A DNA stretch of 64,000 nucleotides from Arenibacter certesii DSM 19833 (GCF_000429545.1 NZ_KE386914.1:62001-126000), one strand, 5' to 3'. Numbered from the stretch's first letter, positions 18,784 through 28,676 are shown. Numbers and translations: made by a program. The notes: generated by a model not told the origin, from the letters alone.

Positions 18784-20589
18784 ATGGAAACTACAGATAA
18801 AGAAATCTTACGAGGAGGACAATTCCTTGTAAAGGAAACAAAATGTGAGGATGTATTTACGCTTGAGGATTTATCCGAAGAGCAAAAAATGATGCGGGAG
18901 AGCACCAAAGAATTTGTGGATAGAGAGCTTTGGGCTCATTGGGAGCGATTTGAAAATAAAGATTACGCTTATACCGAAGAAACCATGCGCAAAGCGGGGG
19001 AATTAGGATTATTAAGTGTTGCAGTACCGGAATCTTACGGAGGAATGGGGATGGGTTTTGTATCTACCATGTTGGTATGTGATTATATTTCTGGGGCTAC
19101 TGGATCTTTTAGTACCGCCTTTGGTGCACACACTGGAATTGGCACCATGCCTATTACCCTGTATGGTACTGAAGAGCAAAAACAAAAATACGTACCCAAA
19201 TTGGCTTCAGGAGAATGGTTTGGCGCTTATTGCTTAACCGAACCAGGTGCCGGCTCCGATGCCAATTCTGGAAAGACCAAAGCTGTTCTTTCTGATGATG
19301 GTAAATACTATAGCATTTCGGGACAAAAAGTGTGGATATCCAATGCCGGATTCTGTAATCTGTTCATTGTTTTCGCTCGGATTGAGGACGATAAGAATAT
19401 TACTGGTTTTATTGTGGAGAATGACCCCAGTAATGGAATTACTTTGGGAGAAGAAGAAAGGAAATTAGGAATCCACTCCTCCTCTACCCGCCAAGTATTC
19501 TTTAGCGATACCAAAGTTCCGATAGAGAATATGCTTTCGGAACGTGGCAACGGTTTTAAGATCGCTATGAATGCGTTGAATATAGGTCGGATAAAACTGG
19601 CAGCTGCCTGTTTGGAAGCGCAAAGACGTGTTATTGGTGAGGCTACTAAATATGCTAATGAAAGAATCCAGTTTAAGACACCAATTATCAATTTTGGCGC
19701 TATAAAAGCAAAGATTGCAAATATGGCCACCAATTGCTACGCAGATGAGTCTGCAAGTTATAGGGCTGCAAAAAACATTGAAGATAGGATTGCCATGAGA
19801 CAGGCTGCAGGCAATTCTCATCAGGAAGCGGAACTAAAGGGTGTTGAAGAGTATGCTATAGAGTGCTCTATCTTAAAAGTAGCTGCATCCGAAGACGTTC
19901 AGAATACGACGGATGAAGGAATCCAAATTTTTGGGGGAATGGGATTTTCTGCAGACACCCCAATGGAATCTGCATGGAGAGATGCCCGTATTGCCCGAAT
20001 ATATGAGGGAACCAATGAAATCAATAGAATGTTGGTTGTAGGTATGCTAGTTAAAAAAGCCATGAAGGGCCATGTAGATCTTCTAGGACCAGCAACCAAG
20101 GTAGGTGAAGAATTAATGGGAATACCTTCTTTTGATGTGCCTGATTTCTCCGAATTGTTTGCGGAAGAAAAGGATTTATTAGCACGACTGAAGAAAGTGT
20201 TTTTAATGGTTGCCGGTAGTGCCGTACAAAAATATGGACCTGATTTAGAAAACCATCAACAACTAATGCTCTCTGCTGCCGATATTCTGATTGAAATCTA
20301 TATGGCGGAATCTACGATCCTTAGAACAGAAAAAAATGCGAAACGTTTCGGAGAAGAAGCTCAATCCACTCAAATAGCAATGTCTAGATTATACTTATAC
20401 ACTGCAGTGGACACCATCATCCAAAAAGGAAAGGAAGCTATAGTTTCTTTCGCTGAAGGCGATGAGCAACGCATGATGCTAATGGGACTTAGACGTTTCA
20501 CAAAATATACAAATCAACCTAACGTAGTGGCTTTACGCACACAAATTGCCGATAGAGTAGCTGCGGATAATGGTTATACCTTTGACTAA
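18784..20589 (+). CDS. fadE: acyl-CoA dehydrogenase, FadE type
   Basis: First oxidative step of beta-oxidation. The 601 residues include an acyl-CoA dehydrogenase core (SEEQKMMRESTKEFVDRELW, GAYCLTEPGAGSDANSG, ISGQKVWISNAG, IQIFGGMGFSADTPMESAWRDARI, YEGTNEINRM, the last holding the likely catalytic Glu) and about 190 further C-terminal residues. This is the size and form of B. subtilis FadE (YusJ), and the order fadN-fadA-fadE is the same. The 124-base gap after fadA is long, and a promoter there cannot be excluded. A terminator follows the stop. Confidence 0.94.
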   Translation: METTDKEILRGGQFLVKETKCEDVFTLEDLSEEQKMMRESTKEFVDRELWAHWERFENKDYAYTEETMRKAGELGLLSVAVPESYGGMGMGFVSTMLVCDYISGATGSFSTAFGAHTGIGTMPITLYGTEEQKQKYVPKLASGEWFGAYCLTEPGAGSDANSGKTKAVLSDDGKYYSISGQKVWISNAGFCNLFIVFARIEDDKNITGFIVENDPSNGITLGEEERKLGIHSSSTRQVFFSDTKVPIENMLSERGNGFKIAMNALNIGRIKLAAACLEAQRRVIGEATKYANERIQFKTPIINFGAIKAKIANMATNCYADESASYRAAKNIEDRIAMRQAAGNSHQEAELKGVEEYAIECSILKVAASEDVQNTTDEGIQIFGGMGFSADTPMESAWRDARIARIYEGTNEINRMLVVGMLVKKAMKGHVDLLGPATKVGEELMGIPSFDVPDFSELFAEEKDLLARLKKVFLMVAGSAVQKYGPDLENHQQLMLSAADILIEIYMAESTILRTEKNAKRFGEEAQSTQIAMSRLYLYTAVDTIIQKGKEAIVSFAEGDEQRMMLMGLRRFTKYTNQPNVVALRTQIADRVAADNGYTFD

Positions 20590-20620
20590 CTCAAGTAGAA
20601 GCTTCCTATGGAGGCAAAAC

Positions 20621-20657
20621 AAAAAGCCGTTTCCAAAAGGAACGGCTTTTTAATTTT
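20621..20657. terminator. bidirectional terminator after the fad operon
   Basis: AAAAAGCCGTT (20621-20631) pairs with AACGGCTTTTT (20641-20651), with additional pairing of TCC and GGA inside, then TAATTTTT. It lies between stops at 20589 (plus) and 20704 (minus) and can serve both. Confidence 0.85.
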
Positions 20658-20703
20658 TATGTTGTTACAAATCACTGATTTACTATTACATAAAGCTCAT
20701 CAC

Positions 20704-22749
20704 TTAATTAACTGCTTCAGTATGTTTTATGGTTAAAAAGCTAAAATTCTTAGCATACTCTAACATCTGAGATTCAAAATTCTTAGGTTGAGTTACCTCA
20801 ATATCGGTGATTTCACCAGCCTCATTTACTTCTGCAACCAACACTGGATTTACAAAGCCACTATAAGGAGCAGATTTAAATTGAGAATTTCTTTCTATTA
20901 TTTCAGCGTGAATTTCTTGATCTACTTTTACCCCATATCCCTCTACTAAATCTTGAGCAGCTTTAAAATCGCCTTCAGATTTCATTCTTTGGGTCTCCTG
21001 TAATAATTGACCAAACAACTCTCGTAATTTTTGATAGTCATTGATATTATAATAGGTCTTCCCTTCTCTTGTAATTTTCTCAATCACATTATCTGCCTTT
21101 CCTTTTTCGAAAGCCCATGCAGAAACCCATTGCCGGTTTACCATATGATCTTCTTCAATATCATCCCCAAGGTTGATACGAACCAGCTGGGTCATTAAAC
21201 CATTTCGGATATAACCATCATAGGCCGCCTTACCTAGTTTCTCCCAATCGTCTACCAATCCCAGCTCCTGTAATTTAGGATCCATCAAATAGTAAAGCCC
21301 TATTAGATCAGCCCTACCTTCTTCAATAGTAGAGGCATAGTTTTTAAGGGTTTCTTTAGGTTGACCAACGCCTTCGTTTATTTGACCAGACGCATGCCCT
21401 ATTACTTCGTGTAGTGCGGTATGCAGCTTATCCCCTATTTCTCCATATTTTATTTCCAATTCAATCTCCTCTGCATCGTGGGCAAATTCCTTTAATCTAT
21501 CCGTACCCCCGGCATGGTTGTAGGCATTGATAATATTTCCTAAGGAAACCGATTTACTTCCGTGTTGCTGCCTAATCCAGTTGTTGTTGGGAAGGTTCAC
21601 TCCTATTGGAGTACTTGGTGATGCATCTCCTGCTTCTCCTGCCACATTTACCGTTTTATAGGATACACCTACCACTTTTTCCTTTTTATGCTCTGGAAGT
21701 AAAGGCGCATTATCCTCAAACCATTGTGCATTATCAGATAGGACCGCCATTTGTCTGGACATTTCAAAATCCTTGATTTGTACAATAGATTCATAAGACC
21801 CCTTATACCCTTTTGGGTCATTGTAAACTTCAATAAAACCGTTGATCCAATCAATATTACCTGAAGTGGATGTGGCCCACTCAATGCAGTATTTATCCCA
21901 AGTATCTAAACTTCCAGTTTTGTAATATTCAATCAAAAGTCCCAATGCACTGGCCTGTTTTTCATTTTCAGCAACCCCTTGTGCTTTTTCCAGCCATTTA
22001 ATGATCTCATCTATGGCACTTCCATAGAGTCCGCCAGACTTCCACACCTTTTCAACTAATTTCCCGTTTTCCTTAACAAGTTTAGAATTTAAACCCGTTT
22101 CAATGGGCATTCCTTTAGGTCCTTTATAAGCAGTTTTATAAAAATTTTCTACTTCTGCGTCGGTTACTGAAGGGTCGTAAAAGTTAACTGCAGAAGAAGC
22201 TACAATGTCCACCCCCTTTTTCTTATTTACCTTTTTACTATCCTTATCGTTGAAAATTACGTCAAAAGCTTCTCCTTTTAATTCAGTACCCGTTTCCGAT
22301 AACAGAGAATTTAAATAGTCCGCTGAAAATTCGGGCATAATCTTGTCATTTGAATAGTGGTGATGGATTCCGTTGGAGAACCATACCCTTTTCATATACA
22401 CCTCAAAAGACTTCCAATCGTCCGAGGTCTTATCTCCTTCAAAACGGGTATAGACATTTTCTAAAGCCTCTCTAATAGTAAGGTTATGCCGGTAGTTTTG
22501 GTCCCAGATAATATCCCTACCTGCCAGTCCGGCTTGAGTAAGGAAGTAAACCAATTTCTTCTCTTTTAGTGTTAGCTCCTCAAATCCAGGGATTTGATAT
22601 CTTAAGATTTTAATATCGGCAAATTGGTCTACCGAATAATCAAAGCTCTGCTCTGTTTCCATTACAGGCTTTTCTACCATCTTCTTTTCAGTACAAGCCA
22701 CTAACGTGCCTAGCAAAAGAAGACTACCTGCCATTAACTTTAAGTTCAT
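20704..22749 (-). CDS. M49-family zinc metallopeptidase (dipeptidyl peptidase III type), lipoprotein
   Basis: Zinc dipeptidyl peptidase removing N-terminal dipeptides from short peptides. The 681 residues start with a lipoprotein signal (MNLKLMAGSLLLLGTLVAC). The family signature HExxxH is HEVIGH at residues 447-452 inside LHEVIGHASGQ, and the second signature is EEGRADLIGLYYL, giving the third zinc ligand. The usual form is EECRAD, so the Cys is Gly here as in several Bacteroidota DPP III enzymes. Probably attached in the cell envelope. A TAATTTTG box lies 31 bases upstream of the ATG. Monocistronic. Confidence 0.9.
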   Translation of the reverse strand: MNLKLMAGSLLLLGTLVACTEKKMVEKPVMETEQSFDYSVDQFADIKILRYQIPGFEELTLKEKKLVYFLTQAGLAGRDIIWDQNYRHNLTIREALENVYTRFEGDKTSDDWKSFEVYMKRVWFSNGIHHHYSNDKIMPEFSADYLNSLLSETGTELKGEAFDVIFNDKDSKKVNKKKGVDIVASSAVNFYDPSVTDAEVENFYKTAYKGPKGMPIETGLNSKLVKENGKLVEKVWKSGGLYGSAIDEIIKWLEKAQGVAENEKQASALGLLIEYYKTGSLDTWDKYCIEWATSTSGNIDWINGFIEVYNDPKGYKGSYESIVQIKDFEMSRQMAVLSDNAQWFEDNAPLLPEHKKEKVVGVSYKTVNVAGEAGDASPSTPIGVNLPNNNWIRQQHGSKSVSLGNIINAYNHAGGTDRLKEFAHDAEEIELEIKYGEIGDKLHTALHEVIGHASGQINEGVGQPKETLKNYASTIEEGRADLIGLYYLMDPKLQELGLVDDWEKLGKAAYDGYIRNGLMTQLVRINLGDDIEEDHMVNRQWVSAWAFEKGKADNVIEKITREGKTYYNINDYQKLRELFGQLLQETQRMKSEGDFKAAQDLVEGYGVKVDQEIHAEIIERNSQFKSAPYSGFVNPVLVAEVNEAGEITDIEVTQPKNFESQMLEYAKNFSFLTIKHTEAVN

Positions 22750-23100
22750 TTCGCGTGTATATTTTAAATTAGCTTAAGCGCAAAATTAACGATTCATCAA
22801 TAAAATGTTAGAATTATAAAATATTTAATTTGTATTTCCTCAATTAGGAGCTCCATTTCAATTTATACCGGGTAGGAATGTGAGGTATAGAAAAATGATA
22901 ATACCTCAAAAGAAATTCTTATAGGGCTGTGAGGTAAAATATGGAAGTGCAAATAAAAGGCAGTAGCATAACCTGGTAGGTGGTTTATACAAATAAGGAG
23001 TATAGGATGTAATGAATTCACCTCTCTCCTTGGACCACCTACCGGAACTAAAAGAATTTAATTGGAATAGCACTCTTAAGCTCTAGCAAAACAGTAATAA
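22750..23100. other. 351-base intergenic region with one inverted repeat
   Basis: No gene seen. It holds the upstream region of the M49 gene and, near the other end, GGTAGGTGGT (22975-22984) and its exact inverse complement ACCACCTACC (23034-23043), 49 bases apart. The spacing is too wide for a normal terminator. TGAGGTA also occurs twice (about 22879 and 22929). Confidence 0.5.
22781..22788 (-). promoter_or_regulatory. candidate -7 element, M49 peptidase gene
   Basis: Read on the minus strand it is TAATTTTG, a match to TAnnTTTG, 31 bases before the ATG. No clear -33 TTG at the usual spacing. Confidence 0.4.
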
Positions 23101-24918
23101 TTACTTATCATTTTTTTCCATAGATTCTAAAATATCTATTTCACTACGCTTCTTGGAGAAATTCATTGCACATTCTATCAACGCCAAATGGGAATAGGCT
23201 TGCGGAAAATTTCCTAGAAGTCTTTTGGTCTTAAAATCAATATCTTCGCTGAATAGACCTAAATGATTACTATAACTTAAAAGTTGATCAAAATGCGCTA
23301 TCGCTTTTTCTTCTTCCCCTATTTTAAATAGACTATTTATAAACCAAAAAGTACAAATAGTAAAGGATGATGAGGGCAACCCAAAATCGTCCTCATTTTT
23401 ATAACGATAAAGAAGTCCGTCATGGCAAAGTTCTTTTTCAACTGCATGTACCGTACTCACGTACTTGGGGTCTTTTGCCTCTATAAACCCATACGACTCC
23501 ATTAAAAGCACTGAGGCATCTAGGTGTGGCGACCCATAGGATTGGGTAAATGCTTGTTTCTCTTCATTCCAAGCATTTGTATGGATATCTTCCCTAATTT
23601 CCCTTTCTAAGGTGCGCCATTTCTTCAGTCTATGTTTTTTCCCAAAGAATTCCGCTACTTTTAATGCCCTATCAATCGCTGTCCAGCAAAGCACTTTGGA
23701 AAAGGTAAAATGTCTGTTTTCGGTTCTAAATTCCCATATACCCTTATCTGGTTCTTGCCAGTGATTTCCAACGATCCAGGCAATTCCTTTGGTAATATTC
23801 CAAAGCTCCTCTCCATTTTCAATATCGGTATCAAATTCCTCCAACTGGGTATAGATAACATCCATTAAAATACCATATATATCGTGCTGACGTTGTTTAT
23901 AAGCTGCGTTACCTATACGGACCGGTTTTGATCCTTTATACCCACTTAAGTGCTCTAGGGTTTTTTCTGTGAGCTTTTTCTCCTTATTGATACCGTACAT
24001 AATTTGTAATTTCTCATCCTTATCGGGCATTAGGTCTATTATAAATTGCAGGTATCTTTTAGCAATATTTTTATGACCTAGTCTAGAAACCACCTTAATT
24101 ACCATGGAAGCATCCCTGATCCAACAGAATCGATAATCCCAATTCCTAACTTCCCCAATAGTTTCTGGCAAAGAAGTAGTAGCTGCGGCCAATACTGCGC
24201 CAGACTTATCATAGCTAAGCATTTTAAGGGTAAGGGCACTTCGCTTTATTTGATCGCTATAGCTGTGGTAGGTAGGTGTCTTATTGGACCAGTTAAGCCA
24301 ATATACCTTAGTACGTTCCATTTCCAAGTACACTTTCTCCAAAGTGGGAATTAGAATTTTCTCATTATATCCCAATAAAAAATACCCATCCTCCTCCAAG
24401 TTTATATCTCCACCGTTCATTACGGTCTGTTTGTCAAATGAGGTATAAAGGAATATAGTATCAAATCTCACCTCCCTAGTGAGGCTTGCAATAAAATTAT
24501 CTTTAATATACGTCTTTGTTTCCCCTTGGGCATATTCCAACTTAGGATTATACAGCACTTTGAAAACTGGTTTTCCGTACACATATCTAATATACCTTAC
24601 AATTTCAGGAGGTGCGTTATATCCACCTTTAGGACTTGGCCTATGGTATCTGGGCATAAAATCGTGCACTTCAAAAATATTTATTCCATCTGAATAACGG
24701 GTAACCAAAATAGCGGTATTACGAACATATTCTTGATTTATGGAATAACTTTCATCGACTAAAATCTCAAAACTCCCCCCTTTTTTCTCGTCTAGAAGTT
24801 TTGCGAAAATAGAGGCTGAATCAAATTCTGGCAAACAACACCAATCTAAAGATCCGTTTTTAGAAATTAATGCGGCGCTTCTACAATTGCCAATTATACC
24901 ATAATCTAAATTATCCAT
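23101..24918 (-). CDS. glycoside hydrolase family 15 protein, possible trehalase or glucoamylase
   Basis: A 605-residue soluble protein of the GH15 type. The N-terminal beta domain begins YGIIGNCRSAALISKNGSLDWCCLPEFDS, the usual opening of bacterial GH15 proteins. The (alpha/alpha)6 catalytic domain contains EVRNWDYRFCWIRDAS, carrying substrate-binding and acid residues, and EDDFGLPSSSFTICTFWFINSLF near the end, where a glutamate equivalent to the second catalytic acid is less certain. No signal peptide, so cytoplasmic. It is divergent from the trehalose synthesis gene with 74-104 bases between starts. Some actinobacterial GH15 proteins are trehalases, so trehalose or an alpha-glucan is the likely substrate; this is inference from context. 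Confidence 0.88.
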   Translation of the reverse strand: MDNLDYGIIGNCRSAALISKNGSLDWCCLPEFDSASIFAKLLDEKKGGSFEILVDESYSINQEYVRNTAILVTRYSDGINIFEVHDFMPRYHRPSPKGGYNAPPEIVRYIRYVYGKPVFKVLYNPKLEYAQGETKTYIKDNFIASLTREVRFDTIFLYTSFDKQTVMNGGDINLEEDGYFLLGYNEKILIPTLEKVYLEMERTKVYWLNWSNKTPTYHSYSDQIKRSALTLKMLSYDKSGAVLAAATTSLPETIGEVRNWDYRFCWIRDASMVIKVVSRLGHKNIAKRYLQFIIDLMPDKDEKLQIMYGINKEKKLTEKTLEHLSGYKGSKPVRIGNAAYKQRQHDIYGILMDVIYTQLEEFDTDIENGEELWNITKGIAWIVGNHWQEPDKGIWEFRTENRHFTFSKVLCWTAIDRALKVAEFFGKKHRLKKWRTLEREIREDIHTNAWNEEKQAFTQSYGSPHLDASVLLMESYGFIEAKDPKYVSTVHAVEKELCHDGLLYRYKNEDDFGLPSSSFTICTFWFINSLFKIGEEEKAIAHFDQLLSYSNHLGLFSEDIDFKTKRLLGNFPQAYSHLALIECAMNFSKKRSEIDILESMEKNDK

Positions 24919-25022
24919 AAACGTAAATATTGTAACTGTAAAGATTTAAAAATAGGAATTTCCCATGATTTTGTCGAAATTTAGGAAAATTAATGCCGAA
25001 AACATCCAAAAATTCTCATTTT

Positions 25023-27236
25023 ATGTCTAAAACCATTATAATTTCAAACAGGTTACCCGTACAATTACAAATTGATAATCGCAAAATTACGGCCACCCCC
25101 AGTGTTGGTGGGTTAGCCACTGGAATGAAATCTGTACACTCTGGGGGAGATAGTCTTTGGATTGGATGGAGTGGATTAACTGATGAGGAGATTCCTAATG
25201 GGCTAGCGCCAGAAATAGACAAAGCATTGGCAAAACACGGTTCTTCTAAAGTAAGCTTAACTACGGCTGAGGTAGATGGATTCTATTATGGCTTTAGCAA
25301 TCGTACCATTTGGCCCCTTTTTCACTATTTCTTGGAATATGCAGAGTTTGAACTGGAAAGCTGGAATATTTATAAAGCCGTAAATCAGAAATTTGCCGAT
25401 GCCATTCTAGAGAAAGCGGAAGATGACGATATTATATGGGTCCATGATTACCAATTGATGTTGGTGCCACAAATGGTTAGGAAGCAACGCCCCAATGTAT
25501 CCATTGGTTTCTTTCTTCATATACCTTTCCCTTCTTATGAGATATTTAGAACCTTACCGTGGCGAAAAGAAGTACTTGAAGGGCTGCTAGGAGCAGACTT
25601 AATCGGATTTCATACCTACGATTACGAACGACACTTTTTAAGCTCTGTAAGACGGTTATTACGCCTAGAGGTCAGCTTTAACGATATTCACTTAGATGAC
25701 CGGGTTATTAAGGTAGATTCTTTTCCCATGGGGATAGATTATAAGAAGTTTAGTGATGCTGCAAAGAAACATCACGAAAATAAGGAAGTAGATAAATCGG
25801 AGTTGCAGAAGCGGTTGGATATGCACAAGAAAAATCAGCCCAATGCTAAATTTTTACTCTCCATAGACCGCTTGGATTATTCTAAGGGAATTGCTAAACG
25901 TCTTAAGGCCTTCGAATATTTTTTAAACGAAAACCCTCAATACAAGGAGAAGGTGCGACTTATTATCCTAGCGGTTCCTTCCCGCTCCAATGTGCCACAA
26001 TATCAACTATTAAAAAAGGAAATAGACGAATTAGTGGGAAGAATAAACGGGGAATTTTCTACGGTAAGCTGGACCCCAATATGGTACTTTTACCGCTCTA
26101 TGCCTTTTGAAAATTTAATAGATCTCTACACCTCTTGCGATATTGCTTGGCTGACCCCTATACGGGATGGGATGAACCTAGTTGCCAAAGAATATATAGC
26201 TACCAGAACGGACAAAACAGGAGTGCTAATACTCAGTGAAATGGCTGGTTCTGCCAATGAAATGAACGAGTCGCTACTTATAAACCCCAATAATTTTGAA
26301 GAGATATCGGAGGCATTACTCCAAGCAATTAATATGCCCAAGGAAGAGCAGCAGGCAAGAAACGGCATTTTACAAAAAAGACTGGAGCGCTATAATGTAG
26401 AAAAATGGGCAAATGATTTTATGACTTCACTTCTGGAGCAAAAACAAAACGAAAAACAACATAAGTCTCGCAAACTATCTGCTTCCAGGGCGAAGAATGT
26501 AATAGATGAGTTTAAGTCTGCCAAGAAAAAGCTATTGTTCATAGATTATGATGGCACCTTAGCAGGATTTCAAAACGACCCCCAAAAAGCAAGTCCAGAT
26601 GAAGAATTATACCATCTCTTGGACAAGCTTGCTGCACTGGAAAATACTGATCTATATTTAATTAGCGGCAGGGACAAAGAAACTTTTACGAAATGGTTTT
26701 TGCCAAAAAAATACAATATGATCGTAGAGCATGGCGTATGGATATCCCAAAATGGGGAAGACTTTAGAATGCTGGAAAACGTTAAAAAAGATTGGATGGA
26801 AAAGATTCTTCCCGTACTAGAGTCCTTTGTTGATAGGACCCCAGGTAGTTTTATAGAAGAGAAGAATTACTCTATGGCCTGGCACTATCGGAATACCGAT
26901 CCAGATTTTGGTCAGAAAAGGGCTACTGAACTCAATACTGTGCTCACTAGTCTAATTGCCAATGATGATTTAAGTGTTTTAAATGGCAATAAGGTGATGG
27001 AAATAAAGAGTAGCAATATAAATAAAGGACGTGCTGCTATGCGAGTATACTCCGAACAAGATTATGATTTTGTTTTTGCGATAGGCGATGACTGGACGGA
27101 TGAATTTATGTTTGAAGAATTACCAGAATCCGCCTTTACAGTAAAGGTTGGCCGCCAAAAGACTCAAGCTAAGTTTTATGTGAACAGCATAAGTAATGTT
27201 AGACAATTACTCAATAAGTTTACGGACAAGTCCTAA
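25023..27236 (+). CDS. fused trehalose-6-phosphate synthase / trehalose-6-phosphate phosphatase
   Basis: Makes trehalose in two steps on one chain. Residues 1 to about 465 are the GT20 synthase (SNRLPVQLQ, TPSVGGLATGM, HDYQLMLVPQMVRK, GFFLHIPFPSYEIF, RLDYSKGIAKRL, RDGMNLVAKEY). Residues about 490-737 are a HAD-type phosphatase (LLFIDYDGTLAGF with the nucleophile Asp, LISGRD, VEHGVW, IGDDWTDEFMF). An upstream ATG at 24993 adds ten residues; I prefer 25023 because MSKTIIISNRLPVQ is the usual N-terminus. In E. coli these are separate OtsA and OtsB. Divergent from a GH15 gene and immediately followed by an M28 peptidase gene. Likely serves osmotic or desiccation protection. Confidence 0.94.
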   Translation: MSKTIIISNRLPVQLQIDNRKITATPSVGGLATGMKSVHSGGDSLWIGWSGLTDEEIPNGLAPEIDKALAKHGSSKVSLTTAEVDGFYYGFSNRTIWPLFHYFLEYAEFELESWNIYKAVNQKFADAILEKAEDDDIIWVHDYQLMLVPQMVRKQRPNVSIGFFLHIPFPSYEIFRTLPWRKEVLEGLLGADLIGFHTYDYERHFLSSVRRLLRLEVSFNDIHLDDRVIKVDSFPMGIDYKKFSDAAKKHHENKEVDKSELQKRLDMHKKNQPNAKFLLSIDRLDYSKGIAKRLKAFEYFLNENPQYKEKVRLIILAVPSRSNVPQYQLLKKEIDELVGRINGEFSTVSWTPIWYFYRSMPFENLIDLYTSCDIAWLTPIRDGMNLVAKEYIATRTDKTGVLILSEMAGSANEMNESLLINPNNFEEISEALLQAINMPKEEQQARNGILQKRLERYNVEKWANDFMTSLLEQKQNEKQHKSRKLSASRAKNVIDEFKSAKKKLLFIDYDGTLAGFQNDPQKASPDEELYHLLDKLAALENTDLYLISGRDKETFTKWFLPKKYNMIVEHGVWISQNGEDFRMLENVKKDWMEKILPVLESFVDRTPGSFIEEKNYSMAWHYRNTDPDFGQKRATELNTVLTSLIANDDLSVLNGNKVMEIKSSNINKGRAAMRVYSEQDYDFVFAIGDDWTDEFMFEELPESAFTVKVGRQKTQAKFYVNSISNVRQLLNKFTDKS

Positions 27237-27237
27237 T

Positions 27238-28569
27238 ATGAAAAAACTACAGGCAATTACCTTATTTTTATTAGTCGGTTTTTTAAACGCCCAGACCGAT
27301 CAACGTATATATGATATCATTGAAGCAGTCTCAGCGGAAAGGATAAAAAACGATATTTCTACCCTTGCAGGATTTGGCACCAGACATACTTTAAGCGATA
27401 CGGTTTCCACTACTCGTGGTATTGGCGCCGCAAGACGCTGGATAAAAAAAGAGTTTGATATCATCTCTAAGTCATGTGATAATTGCCTTGAAGTAACATC
27501 TCAAAAAGACCTGGTAAAGTCTGGTATAAATCAGCGTATTACCAAAGATACTTGGGTGGTGAATGTGGTAGCTATACAAAGAGGGGAAAAATACCCCAAT
27601 CGATATATTATTATGAGCGGGGATATTGATTCCCGTGTAAGCGACCCTAACGATTTTACTTCAAATTCCCCTGGCGCCAATGATAATGCTAGTGGAATGG
27701 CAGGCACTTTAGAAGCCGCAAGAGTGCTTTCTAATTATCAATTTGAGAGCAGTATAATGTACCTTGGTTTGTCTGGTGAAGAACAAGGCCTTTTTGGTGG
27801 TCAGGGCTTTGCAAAACAGGCAAAGGAAAAAGGATGGGAAATTATTGGGGTATTCAATAATGACATGATTGGGAATATCAAGGGAGTAGATGGAATCATC
27901 AGTAATACCGATTTCAGGATATTCTCCGAACCAGTGCCACCCACAGAAACAGAGGAAGAGCGAAAAATGCGTAGATTCTACGGCGGGGAAGTAGACGGTA
28001 CAAGTAGGCAACTCGCTCGCTATGTGCACAAAAATGTGCTGACCTATATGCCAGAAATGAATCCCATGATGATCTATAGGCTAGACAGATTTGGCCGAGG
28101 TGGACATCACAGACCCTTTAACGATCTGGGCTTTGCTGGAATACGTATTATGGAGGCTCATGAAAATTATACCCAACAACATCAAGATATTCGAATAGAA
28201 GACGGTATTTCCTATGGGGATGTATTGGAGCATGTGAACTTTAATTATGCTAAAAAGCTAACCGCGGTTAACGCTATTAACTTGGCATCCTTGGCTTGGT
28301 CACCTCCTGCCCCAAATGAAATTGGAATTGGCGGGATAGTAGCTCCTGCGGTTACACTTCAATGGAGTGAAGTTAGCGGTGCAAAGGGTTATAAAATATA
28401 TTGGAGAGAAACCACCTCCCCCACCTGGGACCATAGTAGGTATGTTGGCGATGTTACTGCTTTTACCTTAGAGGGAATTGTAATCGATAATTATTTCTTT
28501 GGAGTATCGGCTGTGGGAGAAAATGGATTTGAAAGTGTGGTGGTTTTTCCTAATAAAATTATTAAATAA
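27238..28569 (+). CDS. M28-family zinc aminopeptidase, exported
   Basis: A 443-residue exported metallopeptidase. Signal peptide MKKLQAITLFLLVGFLNAQ. The M28 core shows GDIDSRVSDP, SPGANDNASGMAGTLEAARVL (bridging Asp), YLGLSGEEQGLFGG (catalytic Glu pair) and FNNDMIGN; the late metal-ligand His lies near GIRIMEAHENYTQQH. The last 90 or so residues look like a fibronectin III-type module (VTLQWSEVSGAKGYKIYWRE). I start at ATG 27238, directly at the signal peptide; its A is only one base after the trehalose gene stop. An open frame extends further upstream to 27196 but overlaps that gene. Function in the periplasm or outside: release of N-terminal amino acids. Confidence 0.9.
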   Translation: MKKLQAITLFLLVGFLNAQTDQRIYDIIEAVSAERIKNDISTLAGFGTRHTLSDTVSTTRGIGAARRWIKKEFDIISKSCDNCLEVTSQKDLVKSGINQRITKDTWVVNVVAIQRGEKYPNRYIIMSGDIDSRVSDPNDFTSNSPGANDNASGMAGTLEAARVLSNYQFESSIMYLGLSGEEQGLFGGQGFAKQAKEKGWEIIGVFNNDMIGNIKGVDGIISNTDFRIFSEPVPPTETEEERKMRRFYGGEVDGTSRQLARYVHKNVLTYMPEMNPMMIYRLDRFGRGGHHRPFNDLGFAGIRIMEAHENYTQQHQDIRIEDGISYGDVLEHVNFNYAKKLTAVNAINLASLAWSPPAPNEIGIGGIVAPAVTLQWSEVSGAKGYKIYWRETTSPTWDHSRYVGDVTAFTLEGIVIDNYFFGVSAVGENGFESVVVFPNKIIK

Positions 28570-28676
28570 TCCCAATAACTAGGTATTTGGTGCGTGAACC
28601 AGTGTTGTCTCAGTTTTTTTAAATCCGATGTTAAGAACCATTAAATCCAAAAAAAACTTTTTGATAGGACCTGTAT

